NCBI GenBank assembly: GCA_017645945.1
Contig: JAGCNL010000057.1
Location: 22,256-86,255, forward strand
Length of the DNA: 64,000 bases
Direction: 5' to 3'
Source of the DNA: Salinivirgaceae bacterium
GTDB taxonomy: Bacteria > Bacteroidota > Bacteroidia > Bacteroidales > SZUA-534
The notes beneath the pieces are model-generated. The model had not been told where the DNA came from. It worked only from the letters and a program-made list of their open reading frames with translations, and ran no database searches. Below, in pieces: positions 44,430-53,116 of this stretch. The position numbers and the translations under genes were made by a program. Position 1 is the first letter of the stretch, and every line of letters begins with the position of its first letter.

Positions 44430-45650
44430 CTACTTCAGCATACTCACCGCCCGCAGCAGGCTGTCGTGCAGAATGTCAATCTCTTCGGTGGTGTTGTAGA
44501 AGGCTATCGAAGCACGGACGGTGCCTGGAATGCCAAAGTGTTGCATAATTGGCTCGGTGCAGTGGGTGCCTGTGCGCACGGCAATGCCCATTTTGTCGAG
44601 CAGGGTGCCAATGTCGAACGGGTGGGCGAAATCGGTCACAAACGAAATCAGCGAAGCCCGCTTTTCGGCGGTGCCAATTAGTTTCAAATCACTGATTGAT
44701 TGAATCTTGTCATTAAGATAAGTGAATAGTTCGCTCTCATAGGCGGCAATGTTATCGAGCCCGATTGATTCAACGTAGCGTAGAGCCTCGGCAAGGGCGA
44801 TAATGCCCACATAGTCGGGTGTGCCCGCCTCGAATTTGTAGGGCAGTTGGTTGAAGGTGGTGCCACTGAACGACACTGTCTCAATCATCTCGCCACCGCC
44901 CTGATATGGCGGCATCTGGCTGAGCCACTGCTCTTTGCCATACAGCACGCCTACGCCTGTCGGACCGTAAATCTTGTGTCCGCTGAAGACAAGAAAATCG
45001 CAGTCGAGTTGCTGAACGTCAATCGCGAAATGCTGAATGGCCTGCGAAGCGTCCACCAGCACGGGAATGTTGTGGCTGTGGGCAATCTCAATTATTTGTT
45101 CAATCGGGTTGATTGTGCCCAAAGTGTTTGAAACATAGACGATTGACAGCAATTTGGTGCGGTCAGTTATCAGTTCCTCGAGTTCGGCCAGATTCAGTTC
45201 GCCGCGGTCGTCGAAAGCCCATTTTACAACTTTCGCTTTATGTTGGTTTTCAAGCAGTTGCCACGGTACAAGGTTGCTGTGGTGCTCCATCTCGGTGACG
45301 ATTACCTCATCGCCTTCGCTCAAAAACTGCTGGCTGAACGAATTTGCCACAAGGTTGATACTCTCGGTGGCTCCGCGGGTGAAGATTATCTCGCGCTCCG
45401 ACGCTGCGTTCAGAAACCGCCTGACCATCTGCCGCGACTCCTCCATTGCCGTGGTGGCAAGGTTGCTCAGGTGGTGGACGCCGCGGTGCACGTTGGCGTT
45501 GTATTGGGTGTAAACCTCGACAATCTTGTCAATCACGCGGCGCGGCTTCTGTGTGGTGGCCGCATTGTCGAGATAGACGAGCCGACGGTTGTTGACGGTT
45601 TGCTCCAAAATGGGGAAATCTTTGCGTATCTCTCTGACGTCGAAGTTCAT
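44430..45650 (-). CDS. sufS: Cysteine desulfurase SufS
   Basis: PLP enzyme that takes sulfur from cysteine for Fe-S assembly. The 406 residues contain VYLDNAATTQKP at the N-terminus and the PLP-lysine motif FSGHKIYGPTGVGVLYG. The active-site Cys is in VRTGTHCTEPIMQHF, which is typical of SufS (group II) enzymes. It is 4 bases after the cyclophilin gene (minus strand), so co-transcribed. It works with SufE at 42980-43408. Confidence 0.96.
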   Translation of the reverse strand: MNFDVREIRKDFPILEQTVNNRRLVYLDNAATTQKPRRVIDKIVEVYTQYNANVHRGVHHLSNLATTAMEESRQMVRRFLNAASEREIIFTRGATESINLVANSFSQQFLSEGDEVIVTEMEHHSNLVPWQLLENQHKAKVVKWAFDDRGELNLAELEELITDRTKLLSIVYVSNTLGTINPIEQIIEIAHSHNIPVLVDASQAIQHFAIDVQQLDCDFLVFSGHKIYGPTGVGVLYGKEQWLSQMPPYQGGGEMIETVSFSGTTFNQLPYKFEAGTPDYVGIIALAEALRYVESIGLDNIAAYESELFTYLNDKIQSISDLKLIGTAEKRASLISFVTDFAHPFDIGTLLDKMGIAVRTGTHCTEPIMQHFGIPGTVRASIAFYNTTEEIDILHDSLLRAVSMLK

Positions 45651-45654
45651 AGCA

Positions 45655-46488
45655 CTATTTTTTCACGATTCGCATTTTCATCATCACATCGTTGAGCGGG
45701 CGGTCGTTGCGGTCGGTTTCAACGGCTGCGATGCTGTCAATAATGTTCAGTCCTTCAATCACTTCGCCAAAAACGGTGTAATCGCCGTCAAGGAAAGGCG
45801 CACCGCCTTCGGTGGTGTAGGTTTTGCGCTGCTCGGGGCTGAATTTGAACAGTTTGGCATCGGGATTAGTCTCGACAAGATGCTCCACAAGGCTATCACA
45901 ATAGTGGTTGAAAGCAGCAAAATTACGTGCGCGCTGCAGTTTGGTCAGCGCCTTCTGGTCGGCCTTGCTCTCATCCGATCTCAGCCAGTTGTTGAGCAAA
46001 CTCTGCTTGACTGATGCGTTATGCTGTTCCTCGATATGGTCTAAATCTTTGTTAGAGTACACTTTACCTTGCACAATGTAGAACTGACAACCCGACGATT
46101 TTTTCTCGGGATTGTTGTCGCGTGCAGCGGCCAAAGCACCGCGCTTATGGTAAAGGCCGTCGACAAACTCGGCAGGAATGCGCTCGCCGTGACTTCCAGC
46201 ACCAAGCATTGCACCTTTTTTGGCGTTTTTCGATTCTGGGTCGCCGCCCTGAATCATAAAGTCCTCAATCACACGGTGAAAGAGCAGACTGTCGTAGAAA
46301 TGCTCCTTGACCAGCGCCACAAAATTCTCCTTATGCAGAGGTGTCTCGCCATAGAGTTTGACCTTCATGTTGCCGTACGGCGTCTCAATAACCGCAAACG
46401 CGGGTTTCGGTTTCTTGCGGCTGCCCTTTGCCGACATCAGTCCGCCTGCCAGCAGCACTATCGAAATGTAAAACAATGCCTTTCTCAT
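45655..46488 (-). CDS. Exported cyclophilin-type peptidyl-prolyl isomerase
   Basis: A 277-residue cyclophilin with a signal peptide (ALFYISIVLLAGGLMSAKG), so it folds proteins in the periplasm or at the membrane. Conserved features include YGETPLHKENFVALV, FHRVIEDFMIQGGDP (catalytic Arg) and FLDGDYTVFGEVIEGL. A roughly 100-residue insertion (about 130-230) separates the N-terminal core from the last strands, longer than in E. coli PpiA. A TATATTTG box lies 9 bases before the start. It is the first gene of the unit with sufS. Confidence 0.93.
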   Translation of the reverse strand: MRKALFYISIVLLAGGLMSAKGSRKKPKPAFAVIETPYGNMKVKLYGETPLHKENFVALVKEHFYDSLLFHRVIEDFMIQGGDPESKNAKKGAMLGAGSHGERIPAEFVDGLYHKRGALAAARDNNPEKKSSGCQFYIVQGKVYSNKDLDHIEEQHNASVKQSLLNNWLRSDESKADQKALTKLQRARNFAAFNHYCDSLVEHLVETNPDAKLFKFSPEQRKTYTTEGGAPFLDGDYTVFGEVIEGLNIIDSIAAVETDRNDRPLNDVMMKMRIVKK

Positions 46489-46504
46489 AATGGGTGCAAA
46501 TATA

Positions 46505-46698
46505 GTAAATTAGGTGTTTGGTGATAGGTGTTGGGGATTAGGTAAAAGTTTAACAAGTTGAAAAGGTTGAGGAAGTTGAGAAAGTCGAGAAGGTTTTGAA
46601 ACTCAACTTTCTAAACAGCGAAGCGCTAAACATTCTAAACTCTCACCACTTACCTTTTAACGATTCACCGATTCACCAGTTTGCCGATTCACCGTTCA
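46505..46698. repeat. Composite short-repeat array, second copy
   Basis: In order: 7-base words (ATTAGGT, GTTTGGT, GATAGGT; about 46509-46542), 9-base words (GTTGAAAAG, GTTGAGGAA, GTTGAGAAA, GTCGAGAAG; about 46557-46592), then TTTCTAAACAGCGAAGCG and 8-base words ending in ATTCACCG repeats. The order G/T 7-mers, then CTAAACAGCGAAGCG, then ATTCACC 8-mers matches 15444-15880. Confidence 0.7.
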
Positions 46699-47250
46699 TT
46701 AAACATACCTTGCCCTTTCGCCGCCGATGAGTTTTGGACGGCAGTAGGCTGCCACCACGTGGGCATTACCAATCTGGTTGGGCGTGGGATGAACGGGCAC
46801 GGCAACATCTTTCAAGTGCATGCCTATTAGAGTGTCGCCAATGTCAAGACCGCCAGCTGCCTTGATGTGCTCAACCACAACGGGTTTTGCAAATCCGTGA
46901 TAGGCTGCAGTGGCAAACGAGCCGCCACCATGCAGCCACGGCACCACGCTCGCTGGCTCGTAACCATAGCGTTCGGCACAATCGGCCTCAACCACAAGTG
47001 CGCGGTTTAGGTGCTCGCAGCACTGGCATGCCAAATAAACATCACGTTCCGACAGAATCTTATGCGCTGTGGCAAAGATGGTTGCGCCAATTTCGGCACT
47101 CGAGTTTTTGCCAATCAAACCACCGGCAACCTCGCTCGACGAGCATCCAATAACAAAAACCGACCCTTTGACCAACGGGTGAGCATCGAGCAGCGTGGTC
47201 AGAATCTGCTCCGTCTGCTTCGAAATTTTTTCTAAATCAATTGTTTCCAT
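46699..47250 (-). CDS. UPF0340/DUF436 family protein
   Basis: A 183-residue cytoplasmic protein of the UPF0340 (TIGR01440, YwlG-like) family. Typical features are VFVIGCSSSEVAGGLIGKNS, VYLACQCCEHLNRALVVE and DIGDTLIGMHLKDVAVPVHP. The biochemical function of the family is unknown. ATG 47250 is preferred over a start 12 codons upstream, which would add an atypical tail. It is followed by the composite repeat array. Confidence 0.88.
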   Translation of the reverse strand: METIDLEKISKQTEQILTTLLDAHPLVKGSVFVIGCSSSEVAGGLIGKNSSAEIGATIFATAHKILSERDVYLACQCCEHLNRALVVEADCAERYGYEPASVVPWLHGGGSFATAAYHGFAKPVVVEHIKAAGGLDIGDTLIGMHLKDVAVPVHPTPNQIGNAHVVAAYCRPKLIGGERARYV

Positions 47251-47319
47251 AATCAAAATCGATAGTGGTGAACCCGTAAAAATCACCGCTCAAATATATC
47301 GGATTTTGATTGAGAAAAA

Positions 47320-47946
47320 TCAAAAACGGCTGCGAATGCCTATCGATGCAAAACCTTGAGCGCCAATTCCTGCTTCACAAAAACCGCGTATGATTTTTGG
47401 TCCGAATTCAACGCCCGTTGCCCCTACAAAACAAGGAATCCAATCAAAGTCATCATCAGTCTTCCCTGTATCATATTTTGAGTCTGTAATAATAAAGCGC
47501 GCTCCTACTCCAACTTTTGAATACATCCCCACCCAATTGCAACGTACATATTCGAACCGAATGGCTGCCATAATGTATGGCGTCTGCTCTTTCACTGTCC
47601 AGTGATCGTTAGGTTGAGATGGTGAATTATACCTGTTAATCCAATGTTTAGAACGGTTCTCTTCATAACCCAATTGCACACCCATCGACATCCAAGGTTT
47701 GATAAAATTGCGCAGATACTCAACATTATAAGTTCCAGAAAAATCCGTGTATTTCAAACGTGTTTCTCCATCTCCTTTTTTCCCGTCATTTGTTGGTCCT
47801 GACCCCCAAAAATTTAATAGACCCAAGTACAGTGACATACCATCACAATAAAACACAGAAATCTGATTTTTAGGATATTCTATCATTTGCGAATAGCCGC
47901 AGAGCGAGCCGAAAATGGCAAATGCAATAAGTGTTAGTTTTTTCAT
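47320..47946 (-). CDS. Predicted outer-membrane beta-barrel protein
   Basis: 208 residues with a signal peptide (MKKLTLIAFAIFGSLCGYSQ). Alternating amphipathic strands follow (NQISVFYCDGMSLYLGLLNF; FSGTYNVEYLRNFIKPWMSM; WVGMYSKVGVGARFIITDS), and the C-terminus ends in Phe (GFASIGIRSRF), as outer-membrane barrels do. About eight strands are suggested. The function is unknown; it resembles the general OmpA-like/porin-fold small barrels of Bacteroidota. Confidence 0.72.
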   Translation of the reverse strand: MKKLTLIAFAIFGSLCGYSQMIEYPKNQISVFYCDGMSLYLGLLNFWGSGPTNDGKKGDGETRLKYTDFSGTYNVEYLRNFIKPWMSMGVQLGYEENRSKHWINRYNSPSQPNDHWTVKEQTPYIMAAIRFEYVRCNWVGMYSKVGVGARFIITDSKYDTGKTDDDFDWIPCFVGATGVEFGPKIIRGFCEAGIGAQGFASIGIRSRF

Positions 47947-48080
47947 TTAGTTTAGTTTTAGAAGTTAGTATTGTGTGATTGTCTTACACATCAATAAGAC
48001 AAATTTGCGAGCCTATTCCCTACCCATATTCTGTATTTTTGAGTGATTTGAAATGAATGTAAGGCAAACCGTCTGAAAAC

Positions 48081-48114
48081 AAAAAGGCCTTGGTGCACTG
48101 AACACCAAAGCCTT
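48081..48114 (-). terminator. Terminator of the dicarboxylate transporter gene
   Basis: Read leftward, AAGGCTTTGGTGTTC pairs with the complementary CACCAAGGCCTT arm (one bulge), followed by five T residues. It lies 37 bases after the stop. Confidence 0.8.
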
Positions 48115-48150
48115 GAGCGAAAGTGGCAAACTTAAAATTACTGTTTCTGT

Positions 48151-49599
48151 CTAATAAAATAACATCGAAAGAAGATAAGCCACTAAGGTTGAAACCGACA
48201 CACAGATTAGTCCCGGCATCATAAACGAGTGGTTTAGCAGATACTTGCCAATGACGGTTGTGCCAGAGCGGTCGAAGTTGACGGTGGCAATATCCGACGG
48301 ATAATTCGGTATGAAGAAATAGCCGTAAACCGACGGCAACACGCCCAGCAGCACCCAGCCCGGAATGCCCAAAGAGTAGGCCAGCGGAAGCATTGCAACC
48401 ACCACGGCGCCCTGCGAGTTTATCAGCACCGACACGCAGAAGAACACCAGCGCAATCGACCACGGATATTCCGCCACAATGCCCGAAAGCATCGCTTTCA
48501 TTTCGGTCATATAGTTCGAGAAGAAAGTATCGGCAAGCCAGGCAATGCCATAGATGGCCACCACAGCCACCATTCCCGACTGCCAGACAGGGCCAGCAAC
48601 GGCCTTTTTGGGTGATGCCTTGCAGAAGATTATCATCAGCGCGGCGGCGGCAATCATAACTATCTGAATCACAAGGTTCATTGCCAATGGTTTCTGATAC
48701 AATTCGGTCATTCCGAACGACTGTATGCCCGATTTAATCATCTGCTCTGGTGTGATAAGAGTGCCATCGGCAAGAGTTGCAGGGGCAGCGCCTTTAACGG
48801 CACGCAGCGTGCTGTACGATGGCAGAGCGTTCTGGAAAATGGCGAAGAAGACTATCACGCACAGAGCGCCAAGGAAGATGAACACGGCGTTTTTTGCCGA
48901 TTGCGGGATTTCCTTGTCAAGCGTTGTGGCCGAGTTGCCGTAGATGTACTTATATTGCTCTGGGTCCTTCAGTTTTTCCTGGAATTGCGGGTCCTTGTCA
49001 AGGTCGAGTCCGCGGTGGTACGAAGCGGCGGCAGCAGCCATCAGTCCGCAAAGACACGACGGAATGCTGACCATCAGCACACCCGGAATCGAGACATCGA
49101 ACCCGTTGGCATTCGAAATCGACACAAAAGCCACCACAGCAGCCGCAATGGGCGAGCAGGTAATGCCCACCTGCGACGCAATACTAGCCACGCCGCACGG
49201 ACGCTCGGGGCGGATGCCTTTTTTCAAGGCAATGTCGCAGATAATCGGCATCAGCGTGTAAACAACGTGCCCAGTGCCCACCAGCACAGTCAGGAAGAAT
49301 GTGCAGAGGGGTGCCAGAAAAGTGATGCGGTCGGGGTGCTTGCGCAGAAGTTTCTCAGCCAATTGAATGAGCCAGTCCATACCGCCCGACGCCTGCATTA
49401 TTCCGGCACAGGTCACGGCGGCTATGATTATGTAGATGACATCGGTTGGCGGCGTGCCGGGCTTGAGTCCGAACCCAAAGACAAGAATTGCAAGGCCGAT
49501 GCCCGAAATGGCACCAAGCGCCAGCGAACCGTAACGCGAACCAACCCACAAAGCGCCAAGCACAATGCAGAGTTGCAGAATGATTGATAGTGTTGCCAT
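48151..49599 (-). CDS. Anaerobic C4-dicarboxylate transporter, DcuA/DcuB family
   Basis: A 482-residue inner-membrane antiporter for fumarate, aspartate and succinate exchange. It has about ten to twelve helices, with family motifs VGTGHVVYTLMPIICDIAL, RPCGVASIASQVGITCSP and WVLLGVLPSVYGYFFIPNYP. It is longer than E. coli DcuA/DcuB because of a hydrophilic stretch near 215-240 (DLDKDPQFQEKLKDPEQYKY). Fumarate/succinate exchange fits an anaerobic gut Bacteroidota. DcuA versus DcuB cannot be decided. It has its own terminator. Confidence 0.93.
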   Translation of the reverse strand: MATLSIILQLCIVLGALWVGSRYGSLALGAISGIGLAILVFGFGLKPGTPPTDVIYIIIAAVTCAGIMQASGGMDWLIQLAEKLLRKHPDRITFLAPLCTFFLTVLVGTGHVVYTLMPIICDIALKKGIRPERPCGVASIASQVGITCSPIAAAVVAFVSISNANGFDVSIPGVLMVSIPSCLCGLMAAAAASYHRGLDLDKDPQFQEKLKDPEQYKYIYGNSATTLDKEIPQSAKNAVFIFLGALCVIVFFAIFQNALPSYSTLRAVKGAAPATLADGTLITPEQMIKSGIQSFGMTELYQKPLAMNLVIQIVMIAAAALMIIFCKASPKKAVAGPVWQSGMVAVVAIYGIAWLADTFFSNYMTEMKAMLSGIVAEYPWSIALVFFCVSVLINSQGAVVVAMLPLAYSLGIPGWVLLGVLPSVYGYFFIPNYPSDIATVNFDRSGTTVIGKYLLNHSFMMPGLICVSVSTLVAYLLSMLFY

Positions 49600-49672
49600 A
49601 AATTTACGTTTTGAATTATTGCAGCACTAAATATAGGGAGTTTTTTGGTTGGTTGGACCGATTCAGCGCAAA

Positions 49673-50599
49673 TCAATCCACAACAACATTTTCTGTGGGC
49701 ACTTTATTCCAAGCGAATAGACTTAAAATTTCAGAAATTGACAGTTCTTCGCGCTGGTCGGTCAGGCCGGCAAGATGGGCAATGAGTCCCAATAATTGCT
49801 GCGGTGTGTATCGCTGACGCAGCGAACCCATATCGGTTCCAGCATTGCGCTTGGCAAGACGGCGACCATCAAGAGCCACAAGCAGCGGAATGTGGGCAAA
49901 TTGCGGTACGGAATAGCCGAGCAGACTATAAAGGTAGATTTGCTGCGGAGTCGATGATAGCAAGTCACAGCCGCGGACAACCTCCGTAACGCCCATAAGT
50001 GCATCATCGGTTACAACAGCAAGCTGATAGGCAAAGTTGCCATCGGCACGGCGGACAATAAAATCACCGCAGTCGCGGGCCAGATTGTAGTGCTGCAAGC
50101 CGTAATGTCCATCGGTGAAGGTGAAATCAGCATCGGGCACGCAGAGACGTGTGGCAGGTTTCCGCTCGGCTGAAAGAGCCATACGCTCGGCAGCGGAAAG
50201 TGTTCGGCAGCGGCCACTATAGACAACCACACCATCCGACTGGTGCGGCGCACTCGACGCCATAATGTCGGCACGGGAGCAGAAGCACGGATAAAGACGT
50301 CCTGTCTCGCGCAGTTTCTCTAAAACGTTGATATAAAAATCGGTGCGCTCGCTTTGGTAATACGGGCCATTGGGACCGCCAAGACTTCCGCCTTCGTCCC
50401 AATCGAGACCGAGCCAGCGCAGGTCGTCTTCAATTTGGCCGGCATACTCGGGGTGGCATCGCTGACGGTCGAGGTCCTCGATGCGCAGAATCCACCTGCC
50501 GCCTTGGCTGCGTGCCGACAGCCACGAGAGCACGGCGCTATAGATATTTCCCAAATGCATCCGCCCGCTCGGCGACGGGGCAAAACGACCAACGACCAT
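49673..50599 (-). CDS. gluQ: Glutamyl-Q tRNA(Asp) synthetase
   Basis: Attaches glutamate to the queuosine base of tRNA(Asp). The 308 residues are a catalytic-core-only GluRS paralogue. The HIGH-like APSPSGRMHLGN is near the N-terminus. A zinc site can be read from CFCSRADIM and VVYSGRC, and RRLAKRNAGTDMG takes the KMSKS position. There is no anticodon-binding domain, as expected for the family. The upstream region holds an octamer array and an inverted-repeat element. Confidence 0.93.
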   Translation of the reverse strand: MVVGRFAPSPSGRMHLGNIYSAVLSWLSARSQGGRWILRIEDLDRQRCHPEYAGQIEDDLRWLGLDWDEGGSLGGPNGPYYQSERTDFYINVLEKLRETGRLYPCFCSRADIMASSAPHQSDGVVVYSGRCRTLSAAERMALSAERKPATRLCVPDADFTFTDGHYGLQHYNLARDCGDFIVRRADGNFAYQLAVVTDDALMGVTEVVRGCDLLSSTPQQIYLYSLLGYSVPQFAHIPLLVALDGRRLAKRNAGTDMGSLRQRYTPQQLLGLIAHLAGLTDQREELSISEILSLFAWNKVPTENVVVD

Positions 50600-50600
50600 T

Positions 50601-50640
50601 GATTGATTAATTGATTGACTGATTAATTGAAGGATTGAAT
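50601..50640. repeat. Octanucleotide array upstream of gluQ
   Basis: GATTGATT, AATTGATT, GACTGATT, AATTGAAG, GATTGAAT in register, directly before the gluQ start (minus strand). Confidence 0.6.
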
Positions 50641-50642
50641 TA

Positions 50643-50825
50643 TTCTCGCACAGATGACACAGACAACACAGATTTTCTACAAAAACTCAGTACTTCTTAG
50701 TATAAGTGTATCATATATTTTGTAATACACCACTATATATTAATCAGTTACGCTTATTATTCTTTTAGATAATGACAGAGGAATTCCGTGCGCCCGCAAG
50801 CGGGCCAGCGTAATCTGTGCGAGAA
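50643..50825. repeat. 183-bp element with 13-bp perfect inverted ends
   Basis: TTCTCGCACAGAT (50643-50655) and ATCTGTGCGAGAA (50813-50825) bound an AT-rich interior that also contains the hairpin GCCCGCAAGCGGGC (50792-50805). No gene lies inside. It may be a small MITE-like element or a long-stem structure. It ends right after the stop of the neighbouring gene (50827). Confidence 0.65.
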
Positions 50826-50826
50826 T

Positions 50827-51318
50827 CTAAAATCTCACGCAAAAGCCAACACCATTGCCCGTTACACCGAAATTAAGTGTCGCGGAAGATTCATCTTCTT
50901 TCGGAGGAATGTATTCGGTTCCCATCAGGCGTAGAGCCTCGCGCGATTGGCGGTTGTAGTTGATGAAGATGGGCACCGATATGGCGGCCATACAGCATCC
51001 GGCAACTGACATCGGGATGTTTGGCGAATCGTCCCAAATCATGCTCACAAGCGGATAGGCCACCAGCACACCTCCCACTACGCAGAAAAGTTTGCCGAAA
51101 AACATCGACTCCTGCGCCTTGCCGAACATATCGGCAGCAGGCTCGTTGGCTCCGCAACCCACAATCAGACGGTCGAGACTGACGCACGCGCTGTCGACAT
51201 AAAAACGGTTAAGGCCGCAGTGCTTCTGCACTCTGACGGCACTAGCCGGAATTGAGTCCTGAGCCGCAAGCGTGCCAGCGGCAATCACTAACAGACTGAT
51301 AATGAGCAGACGTTTCAT
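50827..51318 (-). CDS. Small exported protein, paralogue of the 27803 gene
   Basis: 163 residues with a signal peptide (LLIISLLVIAAGTLAAQ). The mature part has two hydrophobic glycine-rich segments (FGKLFCVVGGVLVAYPLV; IPMSVAGCCMAAISVPIFI) and ends FGVTGNGVGFCVRF. Layout, size and ending match the protein at 27803-28285. The function is unknown. It is the last gene of a tight minus-strand unit, since its start overlaps the glycosyltransferase stop by 4 bases. Confidence 0.7.
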   Translation of the reverse strand: MKRLLIISLLVIAAGTLAAQDSIPASAVRVQKHCGLNRFYVDSACVSLDRLIVGCGANEPAADMFGKAQESMFFGKLFCVVGGVLVAYPLVSMIWDDSPNIPMSVAGCCMAAISVPIFINYNRQSREALRLMGTEYIPPKEDESSATLNFGVTGNGVGFCVRF

Positions 51319-52262
51319 AGTGTTTCTTTTATTTGATAGTCGTTGCGGTCGTTTGAGCTACGCGATACAAGTTCGCCCAAAAATCCCGTCAGGAAGAGCT
51401 GCGTACCCAGAATCATACAGGTGAGCGCCAGATAGAAATAGGGGCTGCTGGTAACGAGCGGCGCTGCAATTCCTCGCGAAAGCGATATGAGTTTGATTGC
51501 ACCCACAGTGGTAGCAGCAAAGAATCCCAAAAAGAAAACAAAGACGCCCAGAGTGCCGAACAGGTGCATCGGTTTTTTGCCGAACTTGGTCATAAAGAGT
51601 ATCGACATAAGGTCGAGGAAGCCGTTGATGAAGCGCTCGATGCCGAATTTGGTCTTGCCGTACTTGCGGGCGCGGTGCTCTACAACCTTCTCGCCAATTC
51701 GGCAGAATCCTGCCTGCTTGGCCAGCACAGGAATGTAGCGGTGCATCTCGCCGTAAACCTCAATTGATTTCACCACGTCACGGCGGTAAGCCTTCAGTCC
51801 GCAGTTCATATCGTGGAGACCGATGCCGGTTGTCACACGGCCAACCCAGTTGTAAAGTTTGCTCGGAATGGTTTTGGTAATGGGGTCGTGGCGTTTTTTC
51901 TTCCAGCCCGACACCATATCGAACTTGTCGTTGACAATCATCTTGTACATTGCCGGAATCTCATCGGGGCTGTCCTGAAGGTCGGCGTCCATGGTGAAGA
52001 CAACATCTCCCTCGGCCTCGCGGAAGCCGCAGAACAGAGCCGCCGATTTGCCGTAGTTGCGGCGGAACCGAATGGCGCGGATTGAGCCGTACTCTTCGGT
52101 GAGTTTATGGATTTCGTCCCACGAGCCGTCGGTACTGCCGTCGTCAACAACAATAATCTCGTAGGTGAAATTGTTGTCGTACATCACTTTGGCTATCCAA
52201 GCCACAAGTTCGCTGATTGATTCCTGCTCGTTGTAGAGCGGTATTACAACACTGATATTCAT
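51315..52262 (-). CDS. GtrB/DPM1-like family 2 glycosyltransferase, membrane-anchored
   Basis: 315 residues. The GT2 domain shows VVIPLYNEQESI, VVDDGSTDGS and the acidic MDADLQDSPDEIP, followed by HRARKYGKTKFGIERFINGF. Two C-terminal membrane helices follow (about 230-255 and 265-290). Such enzymes load a sugar onto a polyprenyl phosphate carrier on the cytoplasmic face. The sugar is unknown. It overlaps the upstream DUF4199 gene by 4 bases and the downstream gene by 4, which implies translational coupling of three genes. Confidence 0.93.
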   Translation of the reverse strand: MNISVVIPLYNEQESISELVAWIAKVMYDNNFTYEIIVVDDGSTDGSWDEIHKLTEEYGSIRAIRFRRNYGKSAALFCGFREAEGDVVFTMDADLQDSPDEIPAMYKMIVNDKFDMVSGWKKKRHDPITKTIPSKLYNWVGRVTTGIGLHDMNCGLKAYRRDVVKSIEVYGEMHRYIPVLAKQAGFCRIGEKVVEHRARKYGKTKFGIERFINGFLDLMSILFMTKFGKKPMHLFGTLGVFVFFLGFFAATTVGAIKLISLSRGIAAPLVTSSPYFYLALTCMILGTQLFLTGFLGELVSRSSNDRNDYQIKETL

Positions 52263-52801
52263 TGATTTAAATTATTAATCTGTAGTAATGGTTTTGTTTT
52301 GATGATGTTGGCCAGAATCAGGCTGAAGAAACCCGCGCCGATGAGTTGCATAACGAGCATCACAAAGGCCATTGAGCCGCCCGAGAGCGATTCGTTGTAC
52401 AACTGCATCATTGCCGCCGTCTGCTCGTCGTTCATTCCCCACTGCTGCCGCAAGACGGGTTCAATCTGGCCGATAAGGCTCTGAAGGTCGTCGGGTGCAA
52501 TGCTGGTGTAGTAGAAATATCCGAACACGGCAAGCACCGTGGCGCTGATAACATTGAGTTTGCTGACGTAGAGCAGCGCTCGTCCGTAGTTGAACTTCTC
52601 GCCTTCGACGGTCTCGCGGTACTGGCGGCCCGAGAGCATCACCACAAACGAGAAGATGATGATGTTGAGCCACGAGACATTGTCGCCTGGCGTGTGCGTC
52701 ATTCCGCGCAGGTGCGCAATGAAGATGGTGGCGGCAAACGACAGTCCGATTACCGCACCGACTTTGAGAATGAATGAATTGACTTCGTTTTTGTCAGACA
52801 T
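52259..52801 (-). CDS. DUF4199 family membrane protein
   Basis: 180 residues with about four helices (VGAVIGLSFAATIFIAH; WLNIIIFSFVVMLSGRQY; LNVISATVLAVFGYFYY; FVMLVMQLIGAGFFSLIL) and the acidic helix DDLQSLIGQIEPVLRQQWG, as in DUF4199 proteins that accompany GT2 genes in Bacteroidota. The function is unknown. ATG 52801 is preferred to the GTG one codon upstream. First gene of the unit. Confidence 0.85.
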   Translation of the reverse strand: MSDKNEVNSFILKVGAVIGLSFAATIFIAHLRGMTHTPGDNVSWLNIIIFSFVVMLSGRQYRETVEGEKFNYGRALLYVSKLNVISATVLAVFGYFYYTSIAPDDLQSLIGQIEPVLRQQWGMNDEQTAAMMQLYNESLSGGSMAFVMLVMQLIGAGFFSLILANIIKTKPLLQINNLNQ

Positions 52802-53116
52802 CACAATAGAGTTTGAACTGCAAATATAGGTAAAAGGTGAAAGTTTCGTGTTGATAAGTTGAGTTTAAAGTTTTTCGGCGTTGAAGTCCCGCCATTTGGC
52901 GCTTTCAGCCGATGAGCGGCGGAGCGTTTTGGAGCGGGCTGAGTGGTGAACCAAAAACCACGAATTAAAAATTTTCATTTTTTTCTTTTTAGTTATCAAC
53001 CACTTACACGATATAGGTATAAATACCTATTGCTAAAATTCCACAAAAAACCGTACTATTGTGACGTTTTTCACGAAAGTGGAATTATAGATTAATTAAT
53101 TTAAAATTTTTGAAAA
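52802..53116. promoter_or_regulatory. Divergent regulatory region with nested inverted repeats
   Basis: This 315-base spacer lies between the GT2 unit and the secreted beta-helix gene. It contains ATAGGTAT-AA-ATACCTAT (53013-53030), then a near-consensus promoter for the plus strand (ATTG 53029-53032, 21 bases, TACTATTG about 53054-53061). AATTCCAC (53037-53044) pairs with GTGGAATT (53079-53086) around the promoter. A TATATTTG box (complement of 52821-52828) may serve the leftward unit. The arrangement suggests an operator for the 53117 gene; the factor is unknown. Confidence 0.5.
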
